From: Parus major
Lineage: Eukaryota; Chordata; Aves; Passeriformes; Paridae
Assembly: GCF_001522545.3 (NCBI RefSeq)
Contig: NC_031778.1
Location: 21,173,066-21,237,065, forward strand
DNA length: 64,000 nt
Direction of reading: 5' to 3'
Under the pieces are notes generated by a model. It was not told where the DNA came from and ran no database searches. It saw only the letters and a program-made list of their open reading frames with translations. The translations under genes were made by a program, and so were the position numbers. Shown here piece after piece: positions 46,301-64,000 of this stretch (positions within the stretch are counted from its first letter, which is position 1; each line of letters opens with the position of its first letter).

Positions 46301-48104
46301 TAATCTGTGATGGAGTTAAATTTTTGGGAAAGCTACTAAAAAAGAACCAAACCTTGGAGATCCTGGATCTTAATGCAAACCGAATAGAAGATGATGGAGC
46401 CATTTACCTGAGTGAGGCCTTGTCAACGTGGAACAGGAGTCTGCAGGTGTAAGTATTTGCACTGGCTTCCCCAGAGACTGCAGGTGAGAAACCTGGACTT
46501 TGCAGTCCTTGAAATGGCATCACAGCTCCTGTGTCTTCATATTGATCAAAATAGGAAGGTCAGGAAACTCCAAATGTTTTAGACAATTTTTCCTTCTTGG
46601 GGAAAAAAAATTCCATGAGAGATTGGGTGGGATTTCTTTAATAAGCATTAGTCTGCTGCCATGTGAGATGCTCCAAGACCTGTGAGACACCCTGGGGTGC
46701 TGGAGGTGAGCCCCAGGTGTGCTCAGAGCTCTCACAACTTTCACAGTCCCTCTAAGAGGGTGAGGGGTGAGGCGATTGATCTGTTCATTCTTTCTGCGTC
46801 TTTGAAGCGCAGGTCCCTGTGGTACACAAACGAAAACAAGAGCTGTAGATGTTCAGAATTTTGAGATAATCAGATTCCACGCTGGGATAAGGCACTATAT
46901 TTGTTGGTTCTGATCTTCAACACTTAAGAAAATCCTCTGTTTAAGTTCGCTTCCGGGTGAACCCAGAAGAGCTGTAATCTCTCCATCAGGGTCTTTGGCA
47001 GCCGCATTAAACCCCTGCCGGCAGGATGTAAAAGCTGATCAAAGGTGTTACCTGAAGCCATTAGTTCTAAGTAGCAGACTGAGGAGGTGGTGACTGTGAG
47101 GTGCCTCTGAAAGCCTTGCAGGTTCACTAATATAAAAATAACTGCCACTCCACCAAGATCAAAGCTTAGCCTGGATAAATGCCAAGGCTTGGGCTTCAAA
47201 GCAGACTAGAGATGAGACCTGGCCACCATGCAGCAAAGTCACTGACACTGAAGAACTCAGTAGTGAACAACCTGGCTGCAAGAGTCAGGAAAGTGCTTTG
47301 AGAAATAGAGTAAGTCCAGAGGCCAACTGCCTTTGGCTACCTGAAAAGGATATTAGAGTAGGACTGGCTTTGATACAAATAAATAATTATATTATAAATA
47401 AAAAAGTTCTATGTATGTATTATATATGTAATAATAAGACTAAATCATAGTTAAATTCTTATTTTTAACTAAGAGATGGTTTGGAACACATTTTCTTTGT
47501 TTTCTAGGTTGTCTGTTGTAAGCAACAATATAACTGGCAAAGGACTTTTAGCTCTTGCACATGCAATACAATCCAACATGAAACTTTCCCATATTTACAT
47601 CTGGGGCAACAAATTTGATAAAAGCACCCGTGTGGTAAGTGTTTGTTCTGAACTCACCTGAGAAGGCTGGGGTTTTTTTGTTCTTACTTTCTTTCCATTG
47701 TTGGGAAGACTGCAGCAATTAGTGAACAAGACACCCGGTTTGTTTGGGGGTTTTATGTGGTTGTAATCTGGTGGTGCTGGAATGAGGCTCGCTGGAGATC
47801 AGCACACTGAAGGGTCTAAGTGCCACGTGTCCCCTGCAGAGCCTTCACCGCAGTCCAAAGGAAGCAGCACGTGTCAAATTCCTGGCTTTCTCCATTGCAG
47901 GTATTCTCGGAGCTGATTGGGATGGGCCGCCTGGAGCAGGGCTGCACAGACGTGGCTCCCTACGAGGTGGATGGCGAGGTTTTCCTGGCAGAGATGTCCC
48001 ATGGGCTGGGCAAACACCGCTACTGGGCCCCACGCTGCGCCACCGTGGCCCCCAACGCCGCCAACGCCAGCCTGGCAATCCTCCCCGTCTCGGAGTATTT
48101 GTGA
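40223..48104 (+). CDS. LRRC34: LRRC34, leucine-rich repeat-containing protein 34
   Basis: Coding exons: 40223-40338, 41046-41167, 41326-41390, 42141-42224, 43220-43348, 44572-44667, 46049-46203, 46293-46448, 47508-47634 and 47901-48104. All keep frame; the sum is 1254 nt, 417 residues plus stop. It aligns with human LRRC34 nearly throughout: LKLAGNNHLVPVPR, LRYLNLMFNDIG, LRMTGNKIGNQGGMFFASML, STLEKLDLGDCD, AINLNRP, SHIYIWGNKFDKST. The protein is a run of RNI/NLR-type repeats and nothing else; no signal peptide or membrane segment is seen. In mammals LRRC34 is reported as a nucleolar protein of stem and germ cells and is also expressed in ciliated cells. The ATG at 40223 lies a few bases after an acceptor (TTTTCCAGCAG). 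The donor of the third coding exon (CAG|GTGCCA) is weak. Confidence 0.93.
41046..47634 (+). CDS. LRRC34: LRRC34 internal LRR exons
   Basis: Eight internal exons encode about residues 39-350. Four of the nine internal junctions are phase 0, and several exons (84, 129 and 96 bp) hold whole 28-residue repeats or multiples near it. The introns hold little: an A/T-rich simple repeat at 44165-44182, a near-duplicate 18-bp TAATTATCTATAAAAAG-type pair at about 42451-42488, and an old CR1 end at about 45.6 kb. Confidence 0.9.
44165..44182. repeat. Short AAAT simple repeat
   Basis: Four copies of TAAA/AAAT lie in the LRRC34 intron between 43348 and 44572. Confidence 0.7.
45596..45655 (-). mobile_element. 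Ancient CR1 3'-end fragment, reverse orientation
   Basis: The plus strand AAAGTTGGAAAAGATCTCCA followed by AGATCAAGTAAAACTTA resembles the reversed CR1 end TTGGAAAAGACCTCTAAGAT. The fragment is short and diverged and lies in an LRRC34 intron. Confidence 0.6.
47901..48104 (+). CDS. LRRC34: LRRC34 terminal exon
   Basis: It begins VFSELIGMGRLEQGCTDVAP, continues YEVDGEVFLAEMSHGLGKHR and ends LAILPVSEYL with TGA at 48102-48104. The human tail has DVEPFVVDGRVYLAEVSNGL at the same place. This exon is much richer in G and C, especially at third positions, than the other exons of the gene. Confidence 0.92.
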   Translation, partial: VFSELIGMGRLEQGCTDVAPYEVDGEVFLAEMSHGLGKHRYWAPRCATVAPNAANASLAILPVSEYL

Positions 48105-49496
48105 GTGAGGCAGCATCCCTGCACCTGAGCTTTCCCTACTTGGGGTCTAGTAAAATAGTTTATATAAGTATCAGACTTGCTGCATGATGTTTCTTTGGGG
48201 TATGAGTCTAGGAGGAATCTACCTCTGCTTGAAATGGCAACAGAGAGAAAATATCAAAGAAATTACCTCAAAATTTGTTGCTAAATAGTGCTCCATCTAT
48301 TAAAAGTCTGTAACTATGGTAAGGTTTGTACCCAGGCAGAGCACACAGACAAAAGCAACATCCAGGACTGCTGCTGGGCAGCAGATCAGGTATCCTGCAA
48401 TCAGATTCCTGCTGAAGCTGAGAGCTTTGGGTAAATCCATTTGTTAGAGCTGTTCTCCCTGTTCTCTTTCATTTTCCTTATCAATTACATCCTTTTGATC
48501 TTCCAGTAGTGACTTCTTTTAAACCAAGGTAAGTGAACTTGAGCATTAAGCCACAGCCATGCCAGAATTTAAAGCTGGTGAACCCAGTTTGCTGGGATAT
48601 ACACAGAATTTTGATTAAATTGTAGCACATACTTGTTTCTTCTACTACAAATAGAAACCACCACCAAATCTGGTGCAATCATTTCTTCTCATCTCATGAA
48701 AACTCCCTAAAAACATTTGTATCATTATATCCCTGTGGCAATTCCTACATGAGTAAGACAACATATGCATGTAATAGTAGTTAAACATTGTTTAACTGTT
48801 TGGACAGACTTTGTATAAGTTTGGGAATCACTCTGCTACTTTCCTTTTTGCATTCATTCTGCACATTCCTGCAGAAGTGACTTAACTTATGCTCCTAAAC
48901 AGAAAAAGTCACCAAATGGAACATCAGAGGTTTGCTCCAAGCCTTTCCTTAATGCAACCTTTTGTCCCTCTAAATGTGCCTGTTAAATATTAGCATAAAG
49001 TAGCAGAATAATCTGTGACTCTACGTACAAGATCAAAGCATGAGGGGAAAAATATAAGAAAGTAATTTCAGTAAAAATAGCTGGGAAGCAGCAGGGTAAC
49101 TGCTTGCTGCTCTGACTCTGTATTATCACTGTGGTAGTGCAGGAACAGGAAGACATTTAGACACCTCCTCCTCAGCTGAAATGACCAGGGCAGTTGTGAG
49201 AGCTGATGCAGGTGGAGGTTTGTTGTTGTTTGGCTGGTTTGTTGGGTTTTTTTTTCATTGCCTCCACCCCCAAACACAAATTAGTCAGGCTCTTGCTCCA
49301 AGAGCCCCTGGTATCCTGAGAGGACTTAGAGCTAAGCCCAGGGCAGGTATGTTTGTTCTGCACACCTGCACAGGGCCCTCCCAGCCTGAGGTCACTGTGT
49401 TGAGCACAAAGTCCGTACATCACCCTGTGAACACCCAGCTCTAGAGAGGAGCTTGTATTTCAGCTCTTGCTCAACAGGAAGGATGCAGCAATGAGA

Positions 49497-49502
49497 AATA
49501 AA
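49497..49502 (+). terminator. Candidate polyA signal of LRRC34
   Basis: AATAAA lies about 1.4 kb after the LRRC34 stop, the first canonical hexamer noted there. An earlier non-canonical signal may be used instead. Confidence 0.25.
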
Positions 49503-52500
49503 GCTGGGGATACACTGAACGTGGTGGTTTGAGAAGAATCTGCACACTATGAGCATTCCTAAAGTTTGAAATAATTAGATAAGCCTGTGTTGGTACTTTT
49601 GAGTGTTGCTGCTCTGGATCATTACAGATGACACTCTGATAGTGTCAGACACTGACACACTGGTGACAGAATTTCTTGCTAGAAACACCCCTATAAGACT
49701 CAGGTATTTTTTCCATGTATCTTTCTTTCCCTTGTCAGGTATATGAAGTTCAGTCTAATTCCACTGTTCAAATTATTTACTTGTATGAATGCCATTTATT
49801 AATCTGAGGTGGTAACAGGTTCCTGATTCTACCAACAGCAGTATTTTGGTTTTAGTGATGTGGTAAGATAGCAACAATATCACAGTCAAAATATATCAGG
49901 TAAAATGGCATCTAAAAGTGCTGGTGTATGTGTTTGAAGCACTTGCACTCTATCTGAACCCTTGCTTAACAGCAACATGTTGAGCTCTTAAAGCCCTCTT
50001 CATTACTGACAATATCCATAAAAACAGCTCATGTGTTACAATTTTCATTGATACTCCTGTGTAAGAAAGGGCTGCAGAGTAATTCCTACCAAATTCTGTA
50101 TAAACAGCATCCTGCAAACTAAAACAAATTATTTGTGCTAAACCCTGTATTGCTTAAAGAGGCCTGTGCCAGAGACTTTTATTTCTTCCTTCCTCTGACC
50201 TTGAAATTCTTAAATGTATCTTGTATTCTTTGGAATGAGAGAATTTACACAGGCTAGATTTTTTTTTGCCACATTCTTCTGAGTTATTCAGAAGTTAAAG
50301 CAATAACAATCCTGCTCTGAAAACCATTTTTTCTGCTTTTAGACCTCACTGTGCCTTGCTGAGAGGCAGCATTTTCCCCCCAGTTTTAGAGGGGAAGCCA
50401 ATGAAGGCAAGTGACTGACCCAGCAGGGCAGGGGTGTAGCAGAGGTCCCCCAAATCCCACTGTGTGCTCCAGGGGCCCCCACGGTCCTCGTGCCAGGGTG
50501 GTGCCAGGGGTTGTGTCTGACTGGTTCCCTCCTGCTTTTGTCACTACCCCTTGCAGTTATAAACAGGAGACACAGGGTGAGGGAAAATTATAAAACAAGT
50601 TTATTAAAGTCTAACATAAAACACTTCAGGCTAAATATGTACAACTCTCTCCCTTCCCAAGGGATTATAAAATTGAGAGTTGAGGTATATACAAATAACA
50701 GAGGAGAAATTGTATATACATGACAGATACTTTAAAAATAATTTAACCAAAACAATCAGTTATTAGTCCTTATCTGAACTTAGTTCTGCAAGGCTTATTG
50801 AGCCTCTCTGGGATCACAGCCCTGAAATCCTTCATGTAGGACTTGTCTGTACTTGAAAATTGTTTTGTAGCACATGATTTCAGAAAGGTTGTCATGCTTT
50901 GTGCCCACTTAGAGACACTAATTTAGAAGTCAATGTGTTACAAGGAGCTATTCTTACCCAAGTACATCCAAACAGCCAATTCAAAGATTTAGAGATGCAG
51001 ATAAGCTATTCAGGCAAAACTTGCACCAACTCCAGTGCAAAATTGACTGAAACAGCAGTGTGACAAAACATGTCATATTCTTTGTATTACTCTTAATAGA
51101 ATTATTGAAATTCCTTCTTTTCTTTTGCAAGGACACATGCCTAAAAAGTTTCCATGCTCTCCCATATTAATCCCTTACAGAAATTACCAATACTGTTATA
51201 AGCCTTGTACTTCAAAATGAACCCAGAATCCTTAAGCCTAGGACTTAAATGTGCATCTGATTTCCATGCATCTATTGGCAAAAGGTACAGTCCAGACCTA
51301 CAGCCTGAACACACCTACAAATATATATATACTTTTATATATTTATTTATTTAAAATCTATATTCTAGTAAATGAATACAGTTGGTAAAGATCATACCTC
51401 AGCAGCTGAGATATCTTCATGAAAGATGAGGATAAAAATCAAGATTCTCAGATGGGGACTCAAGAGTGCAGGTCACTAAATTATTGCTCCAAGACAAAAC
51501 TACAAGCCTGTGTATTCTATTAAGAAAGGTTAAAATTGTTGTCTTGTAAAAAATAATGAGTATCTTCTTGTCTATAAAGAAAACTAAATGACTAATAAAG
51601 CAACTGTTACTGTTATAAGTATCTAAACAAATCCTGTATAAATCTAAGCACTGTATTTTTTAAAAAAGTCTGAAATCTAAGAATACAGTAATAAGCTATA
51701 ATTTTAGAAATATAAAACCAGTCCAAACAAACACTGTTATGGAATGCATTTTCTGTGTAGGAATGTAGTTGTTTAGGTTTCTTTCCAGAGCTATTCTCTC
51801 TCCTGGTCATTTATCCTGAGTTGCTTTTCCTCAGGTATCAGCAGCATATCATTAGTTTGTCTTCCAAAGCTGTTTAAATATGCAAGTTATCAGTTGTATG
51901 GTGTTTTCATTCTCAGTATTCATGATTACACCTATGTCTATCCCAAGATTTCTTCTCTATCTTCAGAGAGAGACAGCAAAGACAAAGCTTAGTACAAGCT
52001 ACACACAGTCAAGATTCCAATTTTGTGGTTCTTCAGTCTTAAATGGCAAGGCTGAGGAATCCCTCAGGGGCTACAGCAACAACAGAAGCTGAGAGAGACA
52101 AGAGGGGAGACAAAAGGAAATGCCAAAAATATAATACCAGAGAACTTTATCCTTTGTCTTTTGCCAGCATTATGAACATCAGCTGTTCATAAGTGTTGTG
52201 GGACAGAGAAGCAGAGAAATTAAAGGCCCTGCAATAATTAACTCCAGTGGGGACAGTGTGAGAGATTCCTGCATTAGGGATGTTCCTGTTGAACATGGCT
52301 GTAATCCTGCTAGCCATGGTAGATTTCATCAGCAAATCTACCATATATTAAAGCATAAAATGTGACCAAGCAGCAGGTTATAGACATGCCCCATACTAAA
52401 ATGATCAACACAAAGCAGCAAAAGATCTATTAGTTTACAAATACAAACATGTAGGAAGAGAAAAAAAATAATTATAGTCACATCAGGAGTCAGGGGACAT

Positions 52501-53160
52501 TTTCAGACTCTTCAAATGAAATCCTTCAAGAAATTTTTCACAAGTCTGTTTAATTAAGGTGCAGATTAATTATTACTCCACGTAGAATGGAATCAGTTAA
52601 GAGGTATCTTCTATATTCTTCTATTTATCAGCGTCTGGACACAAGGCATCAGTGGAAATAAATGCTAGCACCAAGTAAATAACCAACAAAGGATAGCTTT
52701 AAATGCATTGTTGGTACAGTATCATGACTGTTTCATTACTGTTTGATGATTACATAAATAATGCTTACAATTGTTAATGGCACAAACTGGCAAAATGGAG
52801 TAGAAAAGTACTTCTATTGTCATCTAGTCTTTTATGACCCTACCAAGACATTAAAATGTTGCTTTTTAAACATGTCTGTTGCTAGTAATAAAGCCTGTCT
52901 TTACCTGGGCCTTGCTAGGTACCAGTTTTGTGCAGCTACTGTGGACAAGTGACATGAGAGGTAAAGCAATACAAAAAACTTTAATTAAAACAAATCAGTC
53001 AAACTCTAGCAAAACCTTGCCTGGAAGAATATCAATCTGCTCTGTTGTATTATTCTTTAATGCCTCCTCATGTAGTGTTCACTTACTATTTTCACAGTGA
53101 AGGGCAGGATTTATTTCCTCTTTTGTACCTCCTATCTAGCACAAGAAGCAGCACTACAGC

Positions 53161-53176
53161 AAAAAAAAAAAAAAAA
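53161..53176. repeat. A16 homopolymer
   Basis: A run of 16 A lies in the presumed MYNN 3' UTR or the intergenic DNA. Confidence 0.9.
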
Positions 53177-54012
53177 GCATTATGAATCTCTGATTCGTGT
53201 CTCACTAATTAATTCACTGCTTCATCTACAATGTGCATGCCCCAGCTCTCCTTTTGTTGCTACTTGTGCCAAGCCCAGGGTGTTTTAGGGATGTGAAAAA
53301 ATAAATCTGGGACAAGATACAACAGTGCTGGATTCACTTCTAACCAACAATCCAATGCAATTTGTTGGAAAGAAGACCCAGGAGTATCCATGCCATTAGG
53401 ACCCTCCCACTTGCCACACTTCAGACAAAAGTTAACCCTCCTTTACTTTTCTTGTCAGGAAAATACACCCAAACCTTTCTCCCTGGTCAGGCTCCACCTG
53501 AAGATGGCACTTCTGGCAGCCAGCAGCAAATCTATGCAAGCACCTCAGCAGAGCACTGACCTGCCTCCATCATGGACCATTCTAGTACCTTGGAGTGCAG
53601 GCTCACTAATACATCCAAAGTTTGATTTTTCCCTACACCTCTGGGTTAATCCTACTAAACTATCAAATATGGCTTAAAATATCTGTTCTCAAATGACATT
53701 GTGACACGTGAAATCAGCAGGAACACGGGAAGAAAACTCCAAAGTACATTAACACATGTAACACAGAATTCTTAAGGCAGGTGTTGCCGGAATCATCTCC
53801 TGGAAATCAGAGTTAATCACAAATAGAAATTTGATTGTAGATAAGCACAATTCAGCACTGCACAATGGAAATGTCTTACAGGTGTCTTTACACAGAGGAA
53901 AACAAAGAACATGTCCAATTCAGAGAGCATGACTGGTTGGTTGATTGTGTTCATCTTACCAAACATTTCCAAGTTCACTGCCAAACTACCTGGATGGCTC
54001 TGCACTGCTCTG

Positions 54013-60976
<6,964 letters not shown>

Positions 60977-61149
60977 TTTGAGAAGGAGCTGCAGACACTT
61001 TCTGATCTGCGAAAGCAAAAAAAGAAATTAAAAAAATTAAAAAAAAATATTAAAAAATTTTATATGCAAGATTTCACTCTTTTTTACCCCGTAACGCAGC
61101 GATCACACAGCAGTCAGTGTCCGGAGCCGCCCGGGCTCACTCAGGACCT

Positions 61150-61750
61150 TGGCAGCAGCAAGGGACAGCGAGATGGTGGCTGCTGCTGGAGCCGGGGCGC
61201 TCCGCCTGCAGCGGCGGATCGCGGGGGCGCGGGCAGAGCCCGTGTGCTCCCGGCCCCCCCGGGATTAGCCCGGCTAAACCCGTCGCTTGTCACCGGTGTC
61301 ACAGCCGGGCTCCGGGGAGCGGCCCGAGGCTCGGACCGGCCGGCGCTCAGCCCGCGGGGCGCCTGCTCCCGGCCAGCGGCACCGGGGCTCCGGAGCGCTC
61401 CCCGTTCAGTGCCGGCGCGGCGCCCGGGTTTGAGCGGCCTCGGCAGCGAACGGGGCGCGGGACCCGCAACCCCGCGGCGCCCCCGGCCCGGCCCCGCCGC
61501 CGGACGGGACGGAGCCCGCGGCGCCCTCCCCGCTTCGCTCGGCCCGGTCCGGCCCCGCCGCCCCCGCTTCCCCCCGGCCTCGCCCGGCCCGGCCCGGTCC
61601 GGTCCGGCCCGAGCGCCGCGGCCCCCGCGCACCTGCGGAGGGGAGAGAGGGCTGAGCGCTGCGCTCAGGCCGCCATGTCCCGGTGACGCCGCCGCCGCTT
61701 CCGGGACGCGAGTTCCGGCCTCCGCGCCGGGGCGGCTGGAGAAATTGCGG
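61150..61750 (-). promoter_or_regulatory. MYNN CpG-island promoter with non-coding exon 1
   Basis: A stretch very dense in CG dinucleotides lies upstream of the first coding exon, with GC boxes such as CCCCGCCC-type runs. A minus-strand donor CCGCAG|GTGCGC at 61633/61632 marks the end of the non-coding first exon, which would start at roughly 61.7 kb. This is a typical TATA-less housekeeping promoter. Long open frames here on both strands only reflect the base composition. Confidence 0.75.
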
Positions 61751-61890
61751 AATAAAACGGGTTAAATATTCCTGCCGGGCCGCGCTGAGGATTTTAGTAA
61801 AATCATTCTGGAAAGGACATTGAGAAGCGGAGAGCACTGCTGCAGTCCGGCAGGAAGGAAAAAAGGGAAAAAAAGAGCCACCTTGGCCGG

Positions 61891-61963
61891 TGTTTCCGCC
61901 CGGTTTCGAACCGGGGACCTTTCGCGTGTTAGGCGAACGTGATAACCACTACACTACGGAAAC
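61891..61963 (-). tRNA. tRNA-Val (anticodon AAC)
   Basis: The minus strand gives a complete 73-nt cloverleaf. The 7-bp acceptor stem is GTTTCCG/CGGAAAC with discriminator A at 61891, the internal promoter A box is TAGTGTAGTGGTTATCAC-like and the B box is GGTTCGAAACC. The anticodon loop CTAACAC carries AAC. It is, as far as I can recall, identical to the vertebrate tRNA-Val-AAC. A minus-strand T7 run (61874-61868) follows as the Pol III terminator. No intron and no encoded CCA, as expected for a nuclear gene. It lies about 0.2 kb from the MYNN CpG island. Confidence 0.96.
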
Positions 61964-62035
61964 GCCGCTGGGAGCGCCTCTGTCAATTACATTGGTAATA
62001 TCATTCTGCCCTGCCCATCCTGCGGTCCCTCCCCG

Positions 62036-62095
62036 TCTGTCCCTGCTGTCCCGTTCTGTCCCCACTGTCCCGTTCTGTCTGTCCCCACTGTCCCC
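62036..62095. repeat. Imperfect CTGTCCC tandem repeat
   Basis: About three imperfect copies of a 19-bp-type unit (GTTCTGTCCCCACTGTCCC) lie beside the tRNA gene. The block is pyrimidine-rich on the plus strand. Confidence 0.7.
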
Positions 62096-62725
62096 TCCTA
62101 CCCCGCATCGCATCTGCCCCTCACGGACCCCACCAAACGCCCCCGGGACCCGCAGCCTCCCCCTGCCTCCTGTCCCCCCGCAGCGCCTGCAGGTCACCCC
62201 CAGTGCGGGTCTCTCCAGGTGTGCCATCCACAGCTGGCACTCTCCTACACCAGGAGTCGGTAGGAACCAGAAACTTCAAGCAGAAGGGGAATGTTTGGCA
62301 TTGCTGGCAGGGCAGGGCTGTGATGAACCAGCGGACGGGAGAGCTGGGAGCTGGGCACGGAGCGTGCGACACCCGGCAGCGCTGCTCCGCAGGCCTCTGG
62401 ATCTGGAGAATGGGGAAATGACTTATCCTCCTGGATTTTCTAGTGCACCAGGAACTGAAATAACAAATCTTGGGAGTAGCTACAGAAGGGAATGTGGTTT
62501 TGTCACTTTTTGCAGAGGGAAACATGAGCCAAGCTCCAGCTGGTGGAAAGATACACCCTATAACCTTCTCCAAGGAGCTGAAGTTGCCTGGATCGTGAAC
62601 AGGTCAAATGCATTCCCTGTATTTTTTTTCAAACAAACACATAGTTGAAGTGTTCACATTCCCAATGTCCCTTACCTGGGACGCCTCCAATATACTTTGA
62701 CTAAAGATTTTGGTGAGATGCTGGT

Positions 62726-62739
62726 GTTGCCATGGAGAC
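62726..62739. promoter_or_regulatory. Candidate RFX X-box
   Basis: GTTGCCATGGAGAC matches the RFX-type inverted repeat GTTGCCATGGCAAC except in the right half-site. It is isolated, and no gene start is recognised next to it in the window. Confidence 0.35.
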
Positions 62740-64000
62740 TGGGGTGGAAAAGTGCTTGTCCGATACCACTGTATTTTGATTCCTGTACTTATCCAGAAAA
62801 GCGTGGGATTATCATGTCATGAGGAAATGGGAGGCTGTGGGGAAGAAGTGGCAGAGCTCTTCCCTGAGCAGGCTGCTGTGCCAGCTCTGTGTGTCAGTCC
62901 AGGCTGTGCTCCTACTGTCTCCAGGTCTCAGCACAGGCTGTGTGACAGACTCCAGTCACGCTGTCACCCACAGTGACAATCAGTGACACCAATCCCTGCA
63001 GGCTGCTGCTTTCCCCCTGCTATTTTCCAGTTTGACCTGGACAGCTGTGGGCTCACAGATCATGTAACATGGGTTCTGAAAATGGCATTTCACAAGTCAC
63101 AGGAGCTGAGGAGCTGCTTGTACAAGGCATTAAAGAAAAATGATGTTATGTGTGCTTCAGGCTTAAGGAAAAGATGACTAAGAATTCCAGAAATGTGGAA
63201 AAAACTTTCCACCTTCCATTACATGGTTCAGAATCAAGGGTTTAACTGTCCTGAAAGCCTCTTTCACCCTCCCAGTTTGGCACAGAATTGGCAGCGATTG
63301 GCAAATTCTGTGCCAAATCTATCATGAATGAATCATCATCATGTTGGCATAAGAACTTCCACTCCAGTCCTTTCTTGTATTTTCTGGTGGCCTCTCCCCT
63401 GGAATTAAGCTGAATATTTTGTCCCAGGTGTTGAAGTGAAAGTCAGAGCTCCTCCTAAGAAGATTTCAGTTTGGACAGAAGGCTCCTTGCTTCCCTCCAG
63501 CCAGAAACTTCCAGTCCATGCAAATTACTGGGAGTAGAGGGAGGCTGAGCCTAACACAGAGCACAGAAAATGCTCTAAATGTTTCTAAATGTTTCTAAAA
63601 TAGATGTATTTTTATAACAGATTTTTCTTAACACTTCCTGGAAAAGAGCCCAAGATTACAGCTACCTGAAAGCAAGCAGAGAGAAGCCTGTGTCCATAGC
63701 ACACCAGTAAAAAATACATTTAGTACAATTTATTCCTTCATAGTCTGTGAATACATCCTTCTGAATAGATATAAAATACTTTTATAAGAGTCTCTTTAGC
63801 AGACCAATCCTGCACAGCATATGTACAACTAAAGTTGGGAACACCAAGAGCTCTACACTATTGTTTCACACTCCTTTGCACTTGCAAAATGCCTTGCTTT
63901 TCCATAGAAATTTCAGGGTGGAAAAGCAAACACACAAAAGCCTCTCAGAGGAACATGAGGCAGCAGAGGGGTCCGAGGTGAATGCTCCAGGGAGCACCGC

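Larger units (their letters stand above)
48105..54012. other. LRRC34-MYNN tail-to-tail interval
   Basis: This interval carries the 3' UTRs of two convergent genes. Minus-strand AATAAA hexamers for MYNN occur at 53110-53115 and 50600-50605, among others; which is used cannot be told. An A16 run is at 53161-53176, and AT-rich simple sequence is at about 51320-51360. No coding frame with family resemblance was recognised. Confidence 0.5.
61964..64000. other. Distal flank of MYNN/tRNA, no gene recognised
   Basis: After the tRNA the DNA turns from GC-rich to AT-rich. In mammals ACTRT3 and the telomerase RNA gene TERC lie upstream of MYNN. No actin-like frame and no telomere-template (CTAACCCTAA-type) sequence was seen here, so those genes are further out, or absent. 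Only random short frames, a small TAAATGTTTC duplication at about 63578-63597 and the candidate X-box were noted. Confidence 0.5.

Noticed and set aside
60977..61018. Upstream in-frame extension of MYNN (14 residues before MQYSHHC)
   Set aside because: It would need a non-ATG start and reaches across the splice acceptor at 61007-61008; the human protein begins at the same MQYSHHC.
61890..62648. 252-codon frame beginning at the tRNA
   Set aside because: It runs through the tRNA gene and the CTGTCCC repeat; no recognisable domain.

Overview
This is nuclear DNA of a vertebrate, almost certainly a bird. It has AT-rich non-coding sequence, several decayed CR1 LINE 3' ends, compact GT-AG introns, and four protein genes whose order and orientation match the mammalian 3q26.2 block (MYNN, LRRC34, LRRIQ4, LRRC31, SAMD7). 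The species cannot be named from the sequence.

Layout. SAMD7 (minus, CDS 1952-9475, 8 coding exons, 543 codons) encodes a SAM-domain photoreceptor Polycomb protein. About 14.6 kb of mostly AT-rich intergenic DNA separates it from the divergently transcribed LRRC31 (plus, CDS about 24163-34853). LRRC31 is an RNI-type leucine-rich-repeat protein in which six successive exons are all exactly 168 bp. LRRC34 (plus, CDS 40223-48104, 417 codons) follows; its upstream end carries a GC-rich 27-bp minisatellite interrupted by a 20-N assembly gap. MYNN (minus, CDS 54013-60976, 616 codons) is convergent with LRRC34 and encodes a BTB domain and eight C2H2 zinc fingers. Its CpG-island promoter is at about 61.15-61.75 kb. 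A tRNA-Val(AAC) gene (minus, 61891-61963) lies just beyond it.

Most notable observation: between LRRC31 and LRRC34, on the minus strand at about 38984-39277, there are short frame-shifted stretches that read like the leucine-rich repeats of LRRIQ4, the gene found at exactly this place and orientation in mammals. I read it as an inactivated LRRIQ4 whose 5' end is lost or replaced by the minisatellite and LRRC34 promoter. The coding sequences of the other four genes are intact, and every exon junction assigned here preserves frame.

The genes do not form one pathway. They are a conserved neighbourhood with separate tissue roles: retina, epithelium, ciliated or germ and stem cells, and muscle nuclei. 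All start choices and exon borders were read by eye from splice consensus, frame continuity and remembered human family members. UTR ends, polyA sites and the first LRRC31 coding exon are the least certain parts.
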